A stretch of 64,000 nt of DNA from assembly GCA_034432375.1 (NCBI GenBank), contig DAOUCA010000099.1, forward strand, positions 1 to 64,000, in the 5' to 3' direction. Every line of letters begins with the position of its first letter. Positions within the stretch are counted from its first letter, which is position 1. A program made the translations under genes and the position numbers. This document shows positions 51,620 to 59,675 of this stretch, piece after piece. The notes below the pieces were generated by a model. That model did no database searches and was not told the DNA's origin. It worked only from the letters and a program-made list of their open reading frames with translations. This stretch comes from JAHBVH01 sp034432375. GTDB taxonomy: Bacteria; Chloroflexota; Anaerolineae; Caldilineales; Caldilineaceae.

Positions 51620-53537
51620 AGTAGAGCTCATTCCAGGTTGCGCCATACGAGTGGTAGGCAAGGTTGCGGTTGAATACAATTATATTTTGCCTTGCCCGCG
51701 TCATTGCAACATAGAAGAGATAGGGACTCTGTTCTTCCCAAAAGCGATCATCGATGGGGGTAAGCACGATTACCGTATTCAACTCCCACCCTTTGAAGCT
51801 GTGAATCGTACTCACCTTGAGCCGTTCATCCTCTGGTGCAAAGGTGCGTTTACGAAAACGGCGTTGGCGGCGACCCACATGGCCATCATCGGCGCTGAGA
51901 ATATGATTGACCGCCTGTCCCTGCGCTTCAAACGCAGCCGCTACAGCCCAGCCGTCACTTTGGTTTGGGGTGAGGATCACAATATCTGTTGGTTTCAATC
52001 CCCGGCTGCGCATTAACCAATGAACGGTCTGTTGCATCATTTCGATGATGTTAGCAAGGCTCTCCATATTGTGCCAGCCAAGGTAGGAATTGGCAAGGTC
52101 ATTGACCGCTTCAACTGCGCTCGCCGCCGTACCATCTGCGGCTACACTAGAAAGCTTTGGCAAGAAGAGCGCTGCAAACCGATTCGCTTCCGTCGCAATT
52201 CTCACAGGCAGACGATAGCTTTGCTTCATTTCGCGCCAACGTCCACGGAATTTGGTGCCACGCATTTGATCGAGCCAGCTATCGTCGCGCAGGTAGAGAT
52301 TCTGCTTACGGTCGGCGACAAAGAGCACTTCATCATTCTCGGTAAGGAATTGGCAAAGCATCTCATAGTAAAGCTGTGGGAAGTCCTGTCCTTCATCGAT
52401 CAAAATGGCGTCGTAGCGGCGTATTATGGGTCTACCAGATGCTTGGATTCGTTCCATGGTTTCCATCACCAAACGGGGTACTGACTCATCATGAGCCTGT
52501 TTGGAGGCTCGTCCACTTGTACGGGGCCATTCGACTCCCTGCTCTGTTAAAAAATTTTTGCAAAAGCCATGAAAATGGTGAAACTCGATATTCTCCCAAG
52601 GGAATGCAACGTTGCTTTTGCTGACCAAGTTGCGAATATATTGCCAGAGGGTCACATTGAAGGTGACGACCAAGACGCGCTTACCCGCTGCTGCTAAATT
52701 GGCCGCCCGTTGCGCAATCACCAAAGTTTTTCCACTGCCCGCTACCCCATGAAGCCGCTGATGGCGCATGGCTGCCGGTTCAACGTGGCGAAGCTGCTCT
52801 TCCGTTAACTGATCGGTAAGGTTGTTGGCCGGCTTGTGCTGGGGTGGTGCCAACCAAAAGCGCAGATCTGCCAACCATTCGGGCTGTACCGCGCGGTTGG
52901 TAGGTCGTTGGGTGGCTGGTAGAATTTTTGCAATCTCTTCTGTTTCTAAAGCGTCATAGCCAAAAACACTTCCGCGTCCCGGTGCTATGGGCGCGAAGAC
53001 TTGTGCTGCATAGGTGGTGGCATGGGGGAAATAAAGTACGACCTGAAACGCAGAGAGCGAACGGCGGTCGCGGGCAACAGATTCGCCGATATGAGGCAAA
53101 TAGAGATTGATCAAGTTTTCGACTTGATGTTCGACGCGTCGCAGCGGGCTATGAATTGGCTTCATAACCCCATCGACCCGTTGAAAGTACCGCAAGTAGC
53201 GCCCCCGTTGCTCACAGCGGTAGTGACGCAGATCCCAGGGAAAGACGCCAAAGATCGTCAAGCCGTGGATCGGATGTAGGACTGCCAAAGGGGGATAATC
53301 ACCATTGAGAAATGGATACTGGTAAAGTTCCCAAGTTGAATCAAGCGTTTTGCGCAGAAATTCGTGTAAAATCGTTGTGTCGATCGCTCCTGTGTCATAT
53401 GCCCCTGTGTCATGTGCTCCTGTGTCATGTGCCCCTGTGTCATATGCCCCTGTGTCATATGCCCCTGTGGCAGATGATCGGGCAAATAGGGCAGTCTGGG
53501 GTGCAGATAGTGATAATGTGGGGGATAGTCGATTCAC
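51561..53537 (-). CDS. UvrD/Rep-like superfamily I helicase with repeat-bearing N-terminus
   Basis: A 658-residue protein. Residues about 24-53 are five to six copies of a pentapeptide (A-Y/H-D-T-G). An N-terminal domain (about 55-250, with HPIHGLTIFGVFPWDL) sits where a NERD nuclease domain is found in relatives, but its catalytic E-x-K is not evident. Helicase motifs: HQRLHGVAGSGKT (Walker A), IDEGQDFPQLYYEML (motif II), QSYRLPVRIA, STIHSFKGWELNTVI and YVAMTRARQNIIVFN (motif VI). GTG start at 53537 with GAGGAGAGG 9 nt upstream. Likely a DNA repair or defence helicase. Confidence 0.88.
   Translation of the reverse strand: MNRLSPTLSLSAPQTALFARSSATGAYDTGAYDTGAHDTGAHDTGAYDTGAIDTTILHEFLRKTLDSTWELYQYPFLNGDYPPLAVLHPIHGLTIFGVFPWDLRHYRCEQRGRYLRYFQRVDGVMKPIHSPLRRVEHQVENLINLYLPHIGESVARDRRSLSAFQVVLYFPHATTYAAQVFAPIAPGRGSVFGYDALETEEIAKILPATQRPTNRAVQPEWLADLRFWLAPPQHKPANNLTDQLTEEQLRHVEPAAMRHQRLHGVAGSGKTLVIAQRAANLAAAGKRVLVVTFNVTLWQYIRNLVSKSNVAFPWENIEFHHFHGFCKNFLTEQGVEWPRTSGRASKQAHDESVPRLVMETMERIQASGRPIIRRYDAILIDEGQDFPQLYYEMLCQFLTENDEVLFVADRKQNLYLRDDSWLDQMRGTKFRGRWREMKQSYRLPVRIATEANRFAALFLPKLSSVAADGTAASAVEAVNDLANSYLGWHNMESLANIIEMMQQTVHWLMRSRGLKPTDIVILTPNQSDGWAVAAAFEAQGQAVNHILSADDGHVGRRQRRFRKRTFAPEDERLKVSTIHSFKGWELNTVIVLTPIDDRFWEEQSPYLFYVAMTRARQNIIVFNRNLAYHSYGATWNELYYDPAAPKSLAPPLISAGGV
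53389..53473 (-). repeat. 15-bp tandem repeat in UvrD-like gene
   Basis: Unit CCTGTGTCATATGCC (plus strand) occurs about five times with CATATG/CATGTG variation and partial copies at both ends. It encodes the pentapeptide repeat at the helicase N-terminus. A multiple of 3, so copy changes stay in frame. Confidence 0.85.
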
Positions 53538-53637
53538 TGCAACCTCTCCTCATTCAATAATTATGTACCAGTTTGTATCATTGACCACGAAATTATGATG
53601 TACAATTGGATAGAATTCTGATCTTGTGCCAACTGAT

Positions 53638-53760
53638 TTCAAGCATCGCGCTTGAATGGCGCGATTCACTATGACATTATTGCATGGCAGCATAACAATG
53701 TCATGCAATAATTGTTTCAACTATGCTACACCTTTGACGCATATTCCCTGAGGAATATGA
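53638..53760. promoter_or_regulatory. three hairpins in the gap before the membrane protein gene
   Basis: TTCAAGCatcGCGCTTGAA (53638-53656), ATTATTGCATG...CATGCAATAAT (53676-53712) and CATATTCCctgaGGAATATG (53740-53759) follow each other. None has a T-run typical of terminators. They lie between the divergent UvrD-like and membrane protein genes and could be regulator sites; function not known. Confidence 0.4.
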
Positions 53761-53821
53761 GCATATGTTGGCGGTTTTGGGCTGTTGAACCACATAATTT
53801 GATGGAACGGGGGTTGCCTTT

Positions 53822-54862
53822 ATGAATGCGTTGCAGGCGCAGCGCGCTGTTGTTGGTCATCGCGCTAGTAAGAAAAAGCTGCAGAATGGATCGAGTGAGA
53901 TGGCGCTGTTTTGGGCTACACCCGTTCATTCTGCCTTACTGATAGCAGTGATTTTGCTATCAGTATGCTTAATTTTGATGACCACGATTGCTGCTACAGG
54001 GGCCATTGATCCGAGCTGTGAAGTTGCCAACCTGACGCTTAGTCAGTTGGGATTGAGCCGACAGAGTTGTGATAATGAGCCAGTGGCTCTGGAGCAACTG
54101 GCGGCGCTACTCCATCTTTACCCATACCATCAACGGCCTATCGATATTGAGCAAAAGGAGCGTGCGGATTGGTGGGTGCCTTGGCCCAATAACTTTGTGG
54201 GGCGGCTTGGCTGGTATCGGCAAGGCTTACACGAAGTGGAGGATCAACGGCGCTATATTCGTTCATTGGCGACCGAAGAAGTGCCGACGATTTTGATTGC
54301 AGCTGCGATTGCCAACCAGGGCAATAGTCCCCAACGGCCTTTTGGATGGTCAGGGTTGGAACGATTACAAAAGTGGCTAGGCAGCCGCTTTGAGTGGCGC
54401 TTGGCTGTCTGGCAATGGGCGCAATCACGTTGGAATAATTATTTTGAAAAGCCAAGCATTGGCGTTGCACAGATCCAACCAGATGAAGCTGTCCGCTTAG
54501 TCTACGCTGGGGATCGTCTCAATCTCTTTGACGATAAAGTGAGCGTTGCGCTGATGCAGGCTAAACTGGTGCGCGCCGCTGACCTGTTGGCAACCATGGA
54601 TCTCAATCCTACCGATCGCTTTGCTTTGATTGCCCTTAGCAACAATGATAACAGCGACGGTGCTCGCATCTATGCGCAATTTGAAGCAGTCGATCGCGAT
54701 CTGCTGAGGTTGTTGCAGCAAGAAGAGCCGCTGCGGCGTCAACTGGCACGCATGATGACCTATGTAGAGTATCTGCACGATCACGATGATTGGATGCTGC
54801 CCGATGCGATCAATGTCGAACGGCTCTGGTGGTATATTGAAAGCGCTGTGCCGCCAACATAA
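53822..54862 (+). CDS. single-pass membrane protein with degenerate lysozyme-like domain
   Basis: A 346-residue protein: cytoplasmic N-terminus, one membrane helix (about 38-60), extracytoplasmic body. The body has PTILIAAAIANQGN and, about 70 residues later, SIGVAQIQPDEAVRLVY, the pairing of blocks seen in lytic transglycosylases (AVIxxES ... GxMQLMP). The catalytic Glu position reads Gln or Asn (AIANQGN), so enzymatic activity is doubtful. It could bind peptidoglycan. No operon partner; preceded by hairpins and followed by CACGAAG-type repeats. Confidence 0.6.
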   Translation: MNALQAQRAVVGHRASKKKLQNGSSEMALFWATPVHSALLIAVILLSVCLILMTTIAATGAIDPSCEVANLTLSQLGLSRQSCDNEPVALEQLAALLHLYPYHQRPIDIEQKERADWWVPWPNNFVGRLGWYRQGLHEVEDQRRYIRSLATEEVPTILIAAAIANQGNSPQRPFGWSGLERLQKWLGSRFEWRLAVWQWAQSRWNNYFEKPSIGVAQIQPDEAVRLVYAGDRLNLFDDKVSVALMQAKLVRAADLLATMDLNPTDRFALIALSNNDNSDGARIYAQFEAVDRDLLRLLQQEEPLRRQLARMMTYVEYLHDHDDWMLPDAINVERLWWYIESAVPPT

Positions 54863-54874
54863 TCACAAGAGAAA

Positions 54875-54960
54875 CTGATCCACGAAGGGCACAAAGTTTC
54901 ACGAAGAACACGCAAATTCTTTCATGGCTCGATGTGTGACTTGGTGGATCGCTTTCTTCA
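54875..54960. repeat. CACGAAG-type intergenic repeat
   Basis: GATCCACGAAGGGCACAAAG, TTTCACGAAGAACACG and CTTGGTGGATCG give a decayed inverted version of the repeat at 62014-62123. The gap 54863-55075 holds no gene. Confidence 0.5.
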
Positions 54961-55075
54961 AAAGTTTAGCTCGCCGAGAAAGCCGCGGCACCTTACCAGA
55001 TCCGGTCGAGCCAATTCCTGGAGGCGTTCCATAAATCCGCTGTTTCCTTCATCCATCTTATGGTTGTCACCTAGA

Positions 55076-56044
55076 CTATAACTGTGGATACCAGGCCAAC
55101 GCATTCTCGCGATAGACCCGCTCCAACACGGCTTCCGGCAGATTCAGCCCTTGGGTCGCGTAGGTCCGCACTTGCAAATCCCCCTTCTTTTCCAGGTAGG
55201 CAATGTGCATCTCGTAGGTTTGGCGCAGCGCATTCAGCGCGTTGGCGCGTTCGGCTGCCGGCAGCGTCGAAGGGGCCTTACGCATCACCACATCGGTGCC
55301 AAAGAGAATCCGATCCTGATAGGTAATAAAGAAGTCGCGTACCTTAGCGGAATCCTGAATCGCCAGATCGGCTAGCCGCGCTGAAATGTCAACGGCAAAG
55401 TTGGGATAACGATCAAGCCGCACCGCGACTTCATCGACATCATATTCCAGGCTGCCCAAGTGGGCACCGATCATGCGCAGCTTGGGATGCTTGGCCAGCA
55501 CGTTATCGCGCGCCGCCATCAGTGTCTGATGCGATGGAAAGTCCGGCTTGTTAACCATGTGCCATTCGGGATTGTTGCTGTAGTAGCCGTAGTGCGGACT
55601 CCCCTCCTTTAGCGGTAACCAACACTCCAGCGGCTCGGCGATGTGGGTCAACAACGGCCAGTTATGGACGATCATGTGCTCATAGATCGGGTCGAAGAGC
55701 GGGTCATCGACCATGAAGAAGCTGCCGTCTTCTTTACGTACCTCCATGCCAATATTCTTCCAGATTTTGCAGGCAATCGCGCTATTGGCGAAGTCGGCGT
55801 TGAGACCGGCGATCACGCTGTCGATGTAGGTTGGATCATCAAAGCGGGGCAAGTCAAAGCTGGTGCACCAGGCGAAATGATCAGGATCTTCGTTGGTGAG
55901 GCGGGCGTAGGTTTCGGCTTGGTCGCGCCAGTCGCCGTGGTCATCCTGCGCCACGCAGATGTTGAGCAGTTTCAGGTTGAAGTCGTCGAGCAGGGCGATC
56001 AGCTCCGGGGCGTTGTCGCCGTAGTGGATGTGGGCGTCGATCAT
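55076..56044 (-). CDS. amidohydrolase-family (Amidohydro_2) metal-dependent hydrolase
   Basis: A 322-residue TIM-barrel hydrolase. Metal-site pattern: DAHIHYG near the N-terminus (H-x-H), ACKIWKNIGM, LLTHIAEP (His), MIGAHLGS (His) and ILFGTDVV (Asp), as in decarboxylase/lactonase members such as the ACMSD and 2-pyrone-4,6-dicarboxylate lactonase group. Substrate not evident. AAGGAGA lies 7 nt before the ATG. Stands alone on the minus strand near a Gfo/Idh/MocA dehydrogenase gene, together perhaps sugar or cyclitol metabolism. Confidence 0.87.
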   Translation of the reverse strand: MIDAHIHYGDNAPELIALLDDFNLKLLNICVAQDDHGDWRDQAETYARLTNEDPDHFAWCTSFDLPRFDDPTYIDSVIAGLNADFANSAIACKIWKNIGMEVRKEDGSFFMVDDPLFDPIYEHMIVHNWPLLTHIAEPLECWLPLKEGSPHYGYYSNNPEWHMVNKPDFPSHQTLMAARDNVLAKHPKLRMIGAHLGSLEYDVDEVAVRLDRYPNFAVDISARLADLAIQDSAKVRDFFITYQDRILFGTDVVMRKAPSTLPAAERANALNALRQTYEMHIAYLEKKGDLQVRTYATQGLNLPEAVLERVYRENALAWYPQL

Positions 56045-56129
56045 GGGTGAATCTCCTTAGCTGGATGGCTTAGTCGCAGTATATCACCAGCATACTGCAA
56101 AAAACTTCCCGTGTAAAATAGTGAAATTA

Positions 56130-56138
56130 TGCTATAAT
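56130..56138 (+). promoter_or_regulatory. extended -10 promoter of Rpn-like gene
   Basis: TGCTATAAT is a perfect extended -10 element 51 bp before the GTG start at 56190, in an AT-rich stretch. No clear -35. Confidence 0.6.
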
Positions 56139-56189
56139 GACTCTATCATCGGTTATCAAACGGTATGAAGCACAGCAGGGAAGAGTGAC

Positions 56190-57188
56190 GTGGTAGAACA
56201 GGAGCCGTCAAAGAGCATCGAATTCGTGCATCACCCACATGATCTGCTCTTCAAAGCGGTCTTCTCCGACCCAGAGGAAGCCGCGGCATTTTTGCAAGAA
56301 CATTTGCCCTCTGAAATGAGCGCACCATTAGATTGGTCAACATTGTATTTAGAAGAGGGGAGCTATGTTGATGATGATCTACGCCATAGCGAGTCGGATC
56401 TGCTCTTCAGCATTACCCATACGAGATTCAAAGAAAAGGTATCTCTCTATCTGCTCTTTGATCATCAGTCCTCGCCGGATAAGTGGATGACCTTTCGCCT
56501 ACTCAAATATCGCTGTCGGATCTGGGATGAAAGTTTCAAGGCAAAGCCAAAACCGCAGGAACTGCGACCGATTCTGCCGGTGGTCTTTTATCAGGGGACA
56601 GAAAAATGGAACTACCCCATTGAATTCGCTAAGGTCTTTCCCGAAGAGACGCAAACGTGGCCTTTCGTTCCTCATCTCACTTACTTCTTGATCGATCAAT
56701 CAGGCATCGGGCCGGAAGAGGTGAAGGGAGCAATCCGCGGTCGTATCACGCAATTGCTGATGTGGGCGGCTTATCACGAGCCGGTTCGTGAAGCATTGTT
56801 GGTTGTTGCGCACTTATTGGAACAGGTGCCACAGACTGGCGGCATCGACTATATCCGCGTTTTTATTCGTTATGTTGTTGCGACGCAAAAAGAAACAGTT
56901 GTGAGTGAATTTGATGAGATGTTGAAAGGCCAAGCGAATGACACAGGAGGTGAAATTGTGAGCTATGCACAACAGTTATTACGTGAAGGTAAGCTTGAAG
57001 GCAAGCTTGAAGGTAAGCTTGAAGGTAAGCTTGAAGGTAAGCTTGAAGAACGCGTCAACCTGATCAACGGCTTGTTGCGCGCTGGCGTAAGCTGGTCAAC
57101 GATTACCGAAGCCACAAGTGTAGATCAAGCACAGTTTGCCGAACTCAAACAGCAGTTGGCGCAGTTACAGGGGCAACTGCCGGCGTGA
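56190..57188 (+). CDS. Rpn-family recombination-promoting nuclease / transposase_31 type
   Basis: A 332-residue protein: HHPHDLLFKAVFSDPEEA start, ESDLLFS with the first catalytic Asp, SLYLLFDHQSS where most members have EHQSS (Glu to Asp change), and YRCRIWDE. These are PD-(D/E)XK nuclease-fold proteins that promote RecA-independent recombination. Residues about 267-286 are five copies of GKLE, encoded by a 12-bp tandem repeat, then a coiled-coil tail. GTG at 56190 with CAGGGAAG upstream. Stands alone; such genes are often mobile and variable. Confidence 0.87.
   Translation: MVEQEPSKSIEFVHHPHDLLFKAVFSDPEEAAAFLQEHLPSEMSAPLDWSTLYLEEGSYVDDDLRHSESDLLFSITHTRFKEKVSLYLLFDHQSSPDKWMTFRLLKYRCRIWDESFKAKPKPQELRPILPVVFYQGTEKWNYPIEFAKVFPEETQTWPFVPHLTYFLIDQSGIGPEEVKGAIRGRITQLLMWAAYHEPVREALLVVAHLLEQVPQTGGIDYIRVFIRYVVATQKETVVSEFDEMLKGQANDTGGEIVSYAQQLLREGKLEGKLEGKLEGKLEGKLEERVNLINGLLRAGVSWSTITEATSVDQAQFAELKQQLAQLQGQLPA
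56988..57047 (+). repeat. 12-bp tandem repeat, 5 units, in Rpn-like gene
   Basis: GGTAAGCTTGAA (one copy GGCAAGCTTGAA) repeats five times and encodes GKLE five times. Units are nearly identical, so slippage is likely recent. Frame is kept. Confidence 0.9.
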
Positions 57189-57229
57189 TTGCAATCATTA
57201 CCTATATAACTATCGCCATCCTACGCTGA

Positions 57230-57274
57230 ATCAGAACCGGCATGTCGACCGTAACAGCACCGGTTCTGATCCAG
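57230..57274. terminator. hairpin after Rpn-like gene
   Basis: GAATCAGAACCGG and CCGGTTCTGATC form a strong stem around a 20-base loop, 40 bp after the stop codon. No T-run, so it may be a dispersed palindrome or rho-dependent end point. Confidence 0.45.
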
Positions 57275-57439
57275 CATGTAATGCGATCTGTTTCTCTGCC
57301 CCGATTCTCTCTTCTCAAGGCCAAGACCCTCCCATAATTTTCCATAGACTTGCGCGTTCCCTCCGCAAGCAGTATGATCGCGCAAGTAGTACTGACTGAT
57401 CAATTTCCCCAATCATCCACCTAATCCAAAGGAGCAACC

Positions 57440-58489
57440 ATGACACTCAAAATCGGACTCATCGGCTGTGGCGGTATTACGCAGGCGCATGTCAACGGCT
57501 GGAAGGGGGTCACGAGCCAAGCGGAGATCGTCGCCGTCGCCGATGTCTCGCGCGAGAATGCCGAGGCGCGGGCCGCGCAGATCGGTACAGACCCAGAGAT
57601 TGTCAGCGATTACCGCGATCTACTGGTCGACAGCGGCATCGACGCTGTCGACATCGCATTACCCCACCATCTACACTGCGAAGCGATTGTCGCCGCGGCA
57701 CAGGCAGGCAAACATCTGATGACGGAGAAACCACTCTGCCTCAACATGGGCGAGGCAGAGCAGATCCAGAAAGCCGTCAAAGAGAGCGGTATCACGATGA
57801 TGGCGGCGCACAACCAACTCTTCTTCCCGGCCGTGCAACAGGCGAAACAGATGATTCTGAGCGGCGAATTGGGCAAGATCTATATGATTCACTCGCTTGA
57901 CTGTGGCGCGCGTCGCGCCCCGCTTAGCCCCAACAAGGCAACCTGGGGCCAGCCGCAGACGATGGCAAGTTGGGGTTGGCGCAACGACCCAACGAAGATG
58001 GGCGGCGGCGAATTAATTGACACCGGCTACCACCCGACTTATCGGCTGCTCTTCCTTGCCGGTCAGCAGCCGACCGAAGTCACGGCAATGCTGGGCACCT
58101 ATCGCTTACCGCTTGCCGCCGAAGATACGGCGATGGCGATGGTGAAATTTGAAGATGGCATGATCGGTCAGATCTTTTCCAGTTGGGGGTTGCGCGGACC
58201 CGGGGCCAAGCCGGCGCTCTTTTATATCATGGGCGAGGCGGGCCAGCTTTGGGGTGAGATCGACAAGCTCTACTATCAGCCCGTTGGCTTTTCCATCCCG
58301 GCCATGGTCGAGTATCCCGGGTGGGATTATGGGCGCTCGTTTGGGGCCGAAATTAAGCACTTTGTCGAGGCGATTGAGGGGAAGTATGAGCCACTGCACT
58401 CGGTTGATGAGGCGACGCTGACCTTGAAGGTGATTATGGGTGCCTATCAGTCGGTGGCGGAGCAGCGTATTGTCAGCCTCACGGAATAA
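57440..58489 (+). CDS. Gfo/Idh/MocA-family oxidoreductase
   Basis: A 349-residue NAD(P)-dependent sugar or cyclitol dehydrogenase. N-terminal Rossmann fold with GLIGCGGITQAH (GxGxxx) and EKPLCLN (the family EKP motif with catalytic Lys); C-terminal alpha/beta domain with GGGELIDTGYHPTYRLLF (the D-x-x-x-H motif) and MVKFEDGMIGQI. AAAGGAG precedes the ATG by 6 nt. Single gene; the nearby amidohydrolase may belong to the same pathway. Substrate unknown. Confidence 0.92.
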   Translation: MTLKIGLIGCGGITQAHVNGWKGVTSQAEIVAVADVSRENAEARAAQIGTDPEIVSDYRDLLVDSGIDAVDIALPHHLHCEAIVAAAQAGKHLMTEKPLCLNMGEAEQIQKAVKESGITMMAAHNQLFFPAVQQAKQMILSGELGKIYMIHSLDCGARRAPLSPNKATWGQPQTMASWGWRNDPTKMGGGELIDTGYHPTYRLLFLAGQQPTEVTAMLGTYRLPLAAEDTAMAMVKFEDGMIGQIFSSWGLRGPGAKPALFYIMGEAGQLWGEIDKLYYQPVGFSIPAMVEYPGWDYGRSFGAEIKHFVEAIEGKYEPLHSVDEATLTLKVIMGAYQSVAEQRIVSLTE

Positions 58490-58518
58490 GAGTTTCCTGG
58501 AGGAGTGGTAATAATTTA

Positions 58519-58646
58519 ACTCATGTTACGCATCTTCCCATAAAGGCACCACGCTACTCGAATACGCCGCATCCCCAGATGCGGATCAATCCGCATCTGG
58601 GGATGCGGCGTACTCGAAACCGGCATGTTTACTGCGTAACATGAGT
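58519..58646. mobile_element. palindromic MITE-like element with ACTCATGTTACGCA ends
   Basis: Terminal inverted repeats ACTCATGTTACGCA (58519-58532) and TGCGTAACATGAGT (58633-58646). The centre is a 22-bp perfect hairpin, ACGCCGCATCCCCAGATG... with its complement around TCAA. Non-coding, 30 bp after the oxidoreductase stop. Confidence 0.78.
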
Positions 58647-58683
58647 AATTTAAGTTCGTTTTAACCTAACGGTCCACCTGGCA

Positions 58684-58692
58684 TGGTACAAT
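58684..58692 (+). promoter_or_regulatory. extended -10 promoter of the flavin electron-transfer cassette
   Basis: TGGTACAAT fits TG-N-TACAAT. The start codon follows 145 bp later, leaving a leader of about 138 nt that contains two stem-loops (58697-58721, ATCACGCT/AGCGTAGTGAT; 58759-58790, GATACGACGG/CGCCGTATC). It does not match the FMN riboswitch consensus. Confidence 0.45.
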
Positions 58693-58836
58693 CGGCATCA
58701 CGCTTAGATTAGCGTAGTGATTGCTTCCTTCTTATCGAAGAAATTCACGCTCACAAGGGATACGACGGTCGAATGGCGAAGCGCCGTATCGTTAGTGAAT
58801 CCTTCTGGCACAAGTGTATCGTAGAGGTTACTGTTT

Positions 58837-59673
58837 ATGAACAATGCCCGACCAGCGCGTAGCTCCGGATTGTTGCGCAGCATAAGAAAATTTTTTGTTT
58901 CCGCCTTTGTCATCGCCACTTTTGTGGCCTATGTGCTGCATGAGCGCGTGACAATGGTAGATGGCGATATGACGCTGGCGCTGCCGATACAGAAAATCGC
59001 TGTGCAGATGCCGGCAGTTGACATGCCGCAAACGATTGGCGCGCCGCCAGATAGCGGGCAGTTGCCGTTGCAACTCGATTCTCCGCTTGCTGTCGCGTTA
59101 GCGGGTCCTACCGCCCAACCGACGCCGACCCAACCACCGACGTCGCCAACATCAGTGCCTTCACCGACCACAATGGCCCAACCTTCTCCGGCACCATTGC
59201 AGACAATGGCGGCCGCCGTGCAAAAGCTATTTACACCAAATCAGCCGGCGCGCAGCGCCGTTGCCATGGTGCCGACCGCTGAGCCCACGGCTACAACCGC
59301 GGCCACTGCGACAGCACAGCCGTCGCCTACACCCTGGCCTACAGCACCCGTGCCGCCTGTACCAACGCCAACCACGCAAGCGCTTGGCCCCTATATCGAC
59401 GGCGAGTACACTGGCAGCACAGCCGATGCCTTTTATGGCTGGGTGCAGGTCGATGTGTTGATCCAGGACAGCAAACTGGTTGATATCCAGTTTTTGCAAT
59501 ATCCCGATCATCGTCGCACCTCGGTGCGCATCAACCAGCGGGCGGCACCGATTTTGCAGCGCGAAGCCTTACAGAGCCAGGATGCCCAGGTCGACCTAAT
59601 CTCCGGTGCCACACTGACCAGCCGCGCCTTCCGCCAATCTTTGCAAGCCGCGCTTGACGCCGCAAAGAGTTAA
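58837..59673 (+). CDS. membrane-anchored FMN-binding protein (covalent flavin carrier)
   Basis: A 278-residue protein: one N-terminal membrane helix (about 18-36), a long Pro/Thr/Ala-rich linker (about 90-185), and a C-terminal FMN_bind domain. The domain ends with DLISGATLTS: the D-x-x-S-G-A-T-x-T motif recognised by ApbE flavin transferases, with Thr261 the expected FMN attachment site, as in NqrC/RnfG. The flavin would be displayed outside the membrane on a flexible stalk. Followed after 2 bp by apbE and then a membrane reductase, so it is the electron carrier of a three-gene cassette. Confidence 0.9.
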   Translation: MNNARPARSSGLLRSIRKFFVSAFVIATFVAYVLHERVTMVDGDMTLALPIQKIAVQMPAVDMPQTIGAPPDSGQLPLQLDSPLAVALAGPTAQPTPTQPPTSPTSVPSPTTMAQPSPAPLQTMAAAVQKLFTPNQPARSAVAMVPTAEPTATTAATATAQPSPTPWPTAPVPPVPTPTTQALGPYIDGEYTGSTADAFYGWVQVDVLIQDSKLVDIQFLQYPDHRRTSVRINQRAAPILQREALQSQDAQVDLISGATLTSRAFRQSLQAALDAAKS

Positions 59674-59675
59674 TC

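Noticed and set aside
58693..58836. FMN riboswitch in front of the FMN-binding protein gene
   Set aside because: The conserved AGGGGCAGGGTGAAATTCCC-type blocks are absent.
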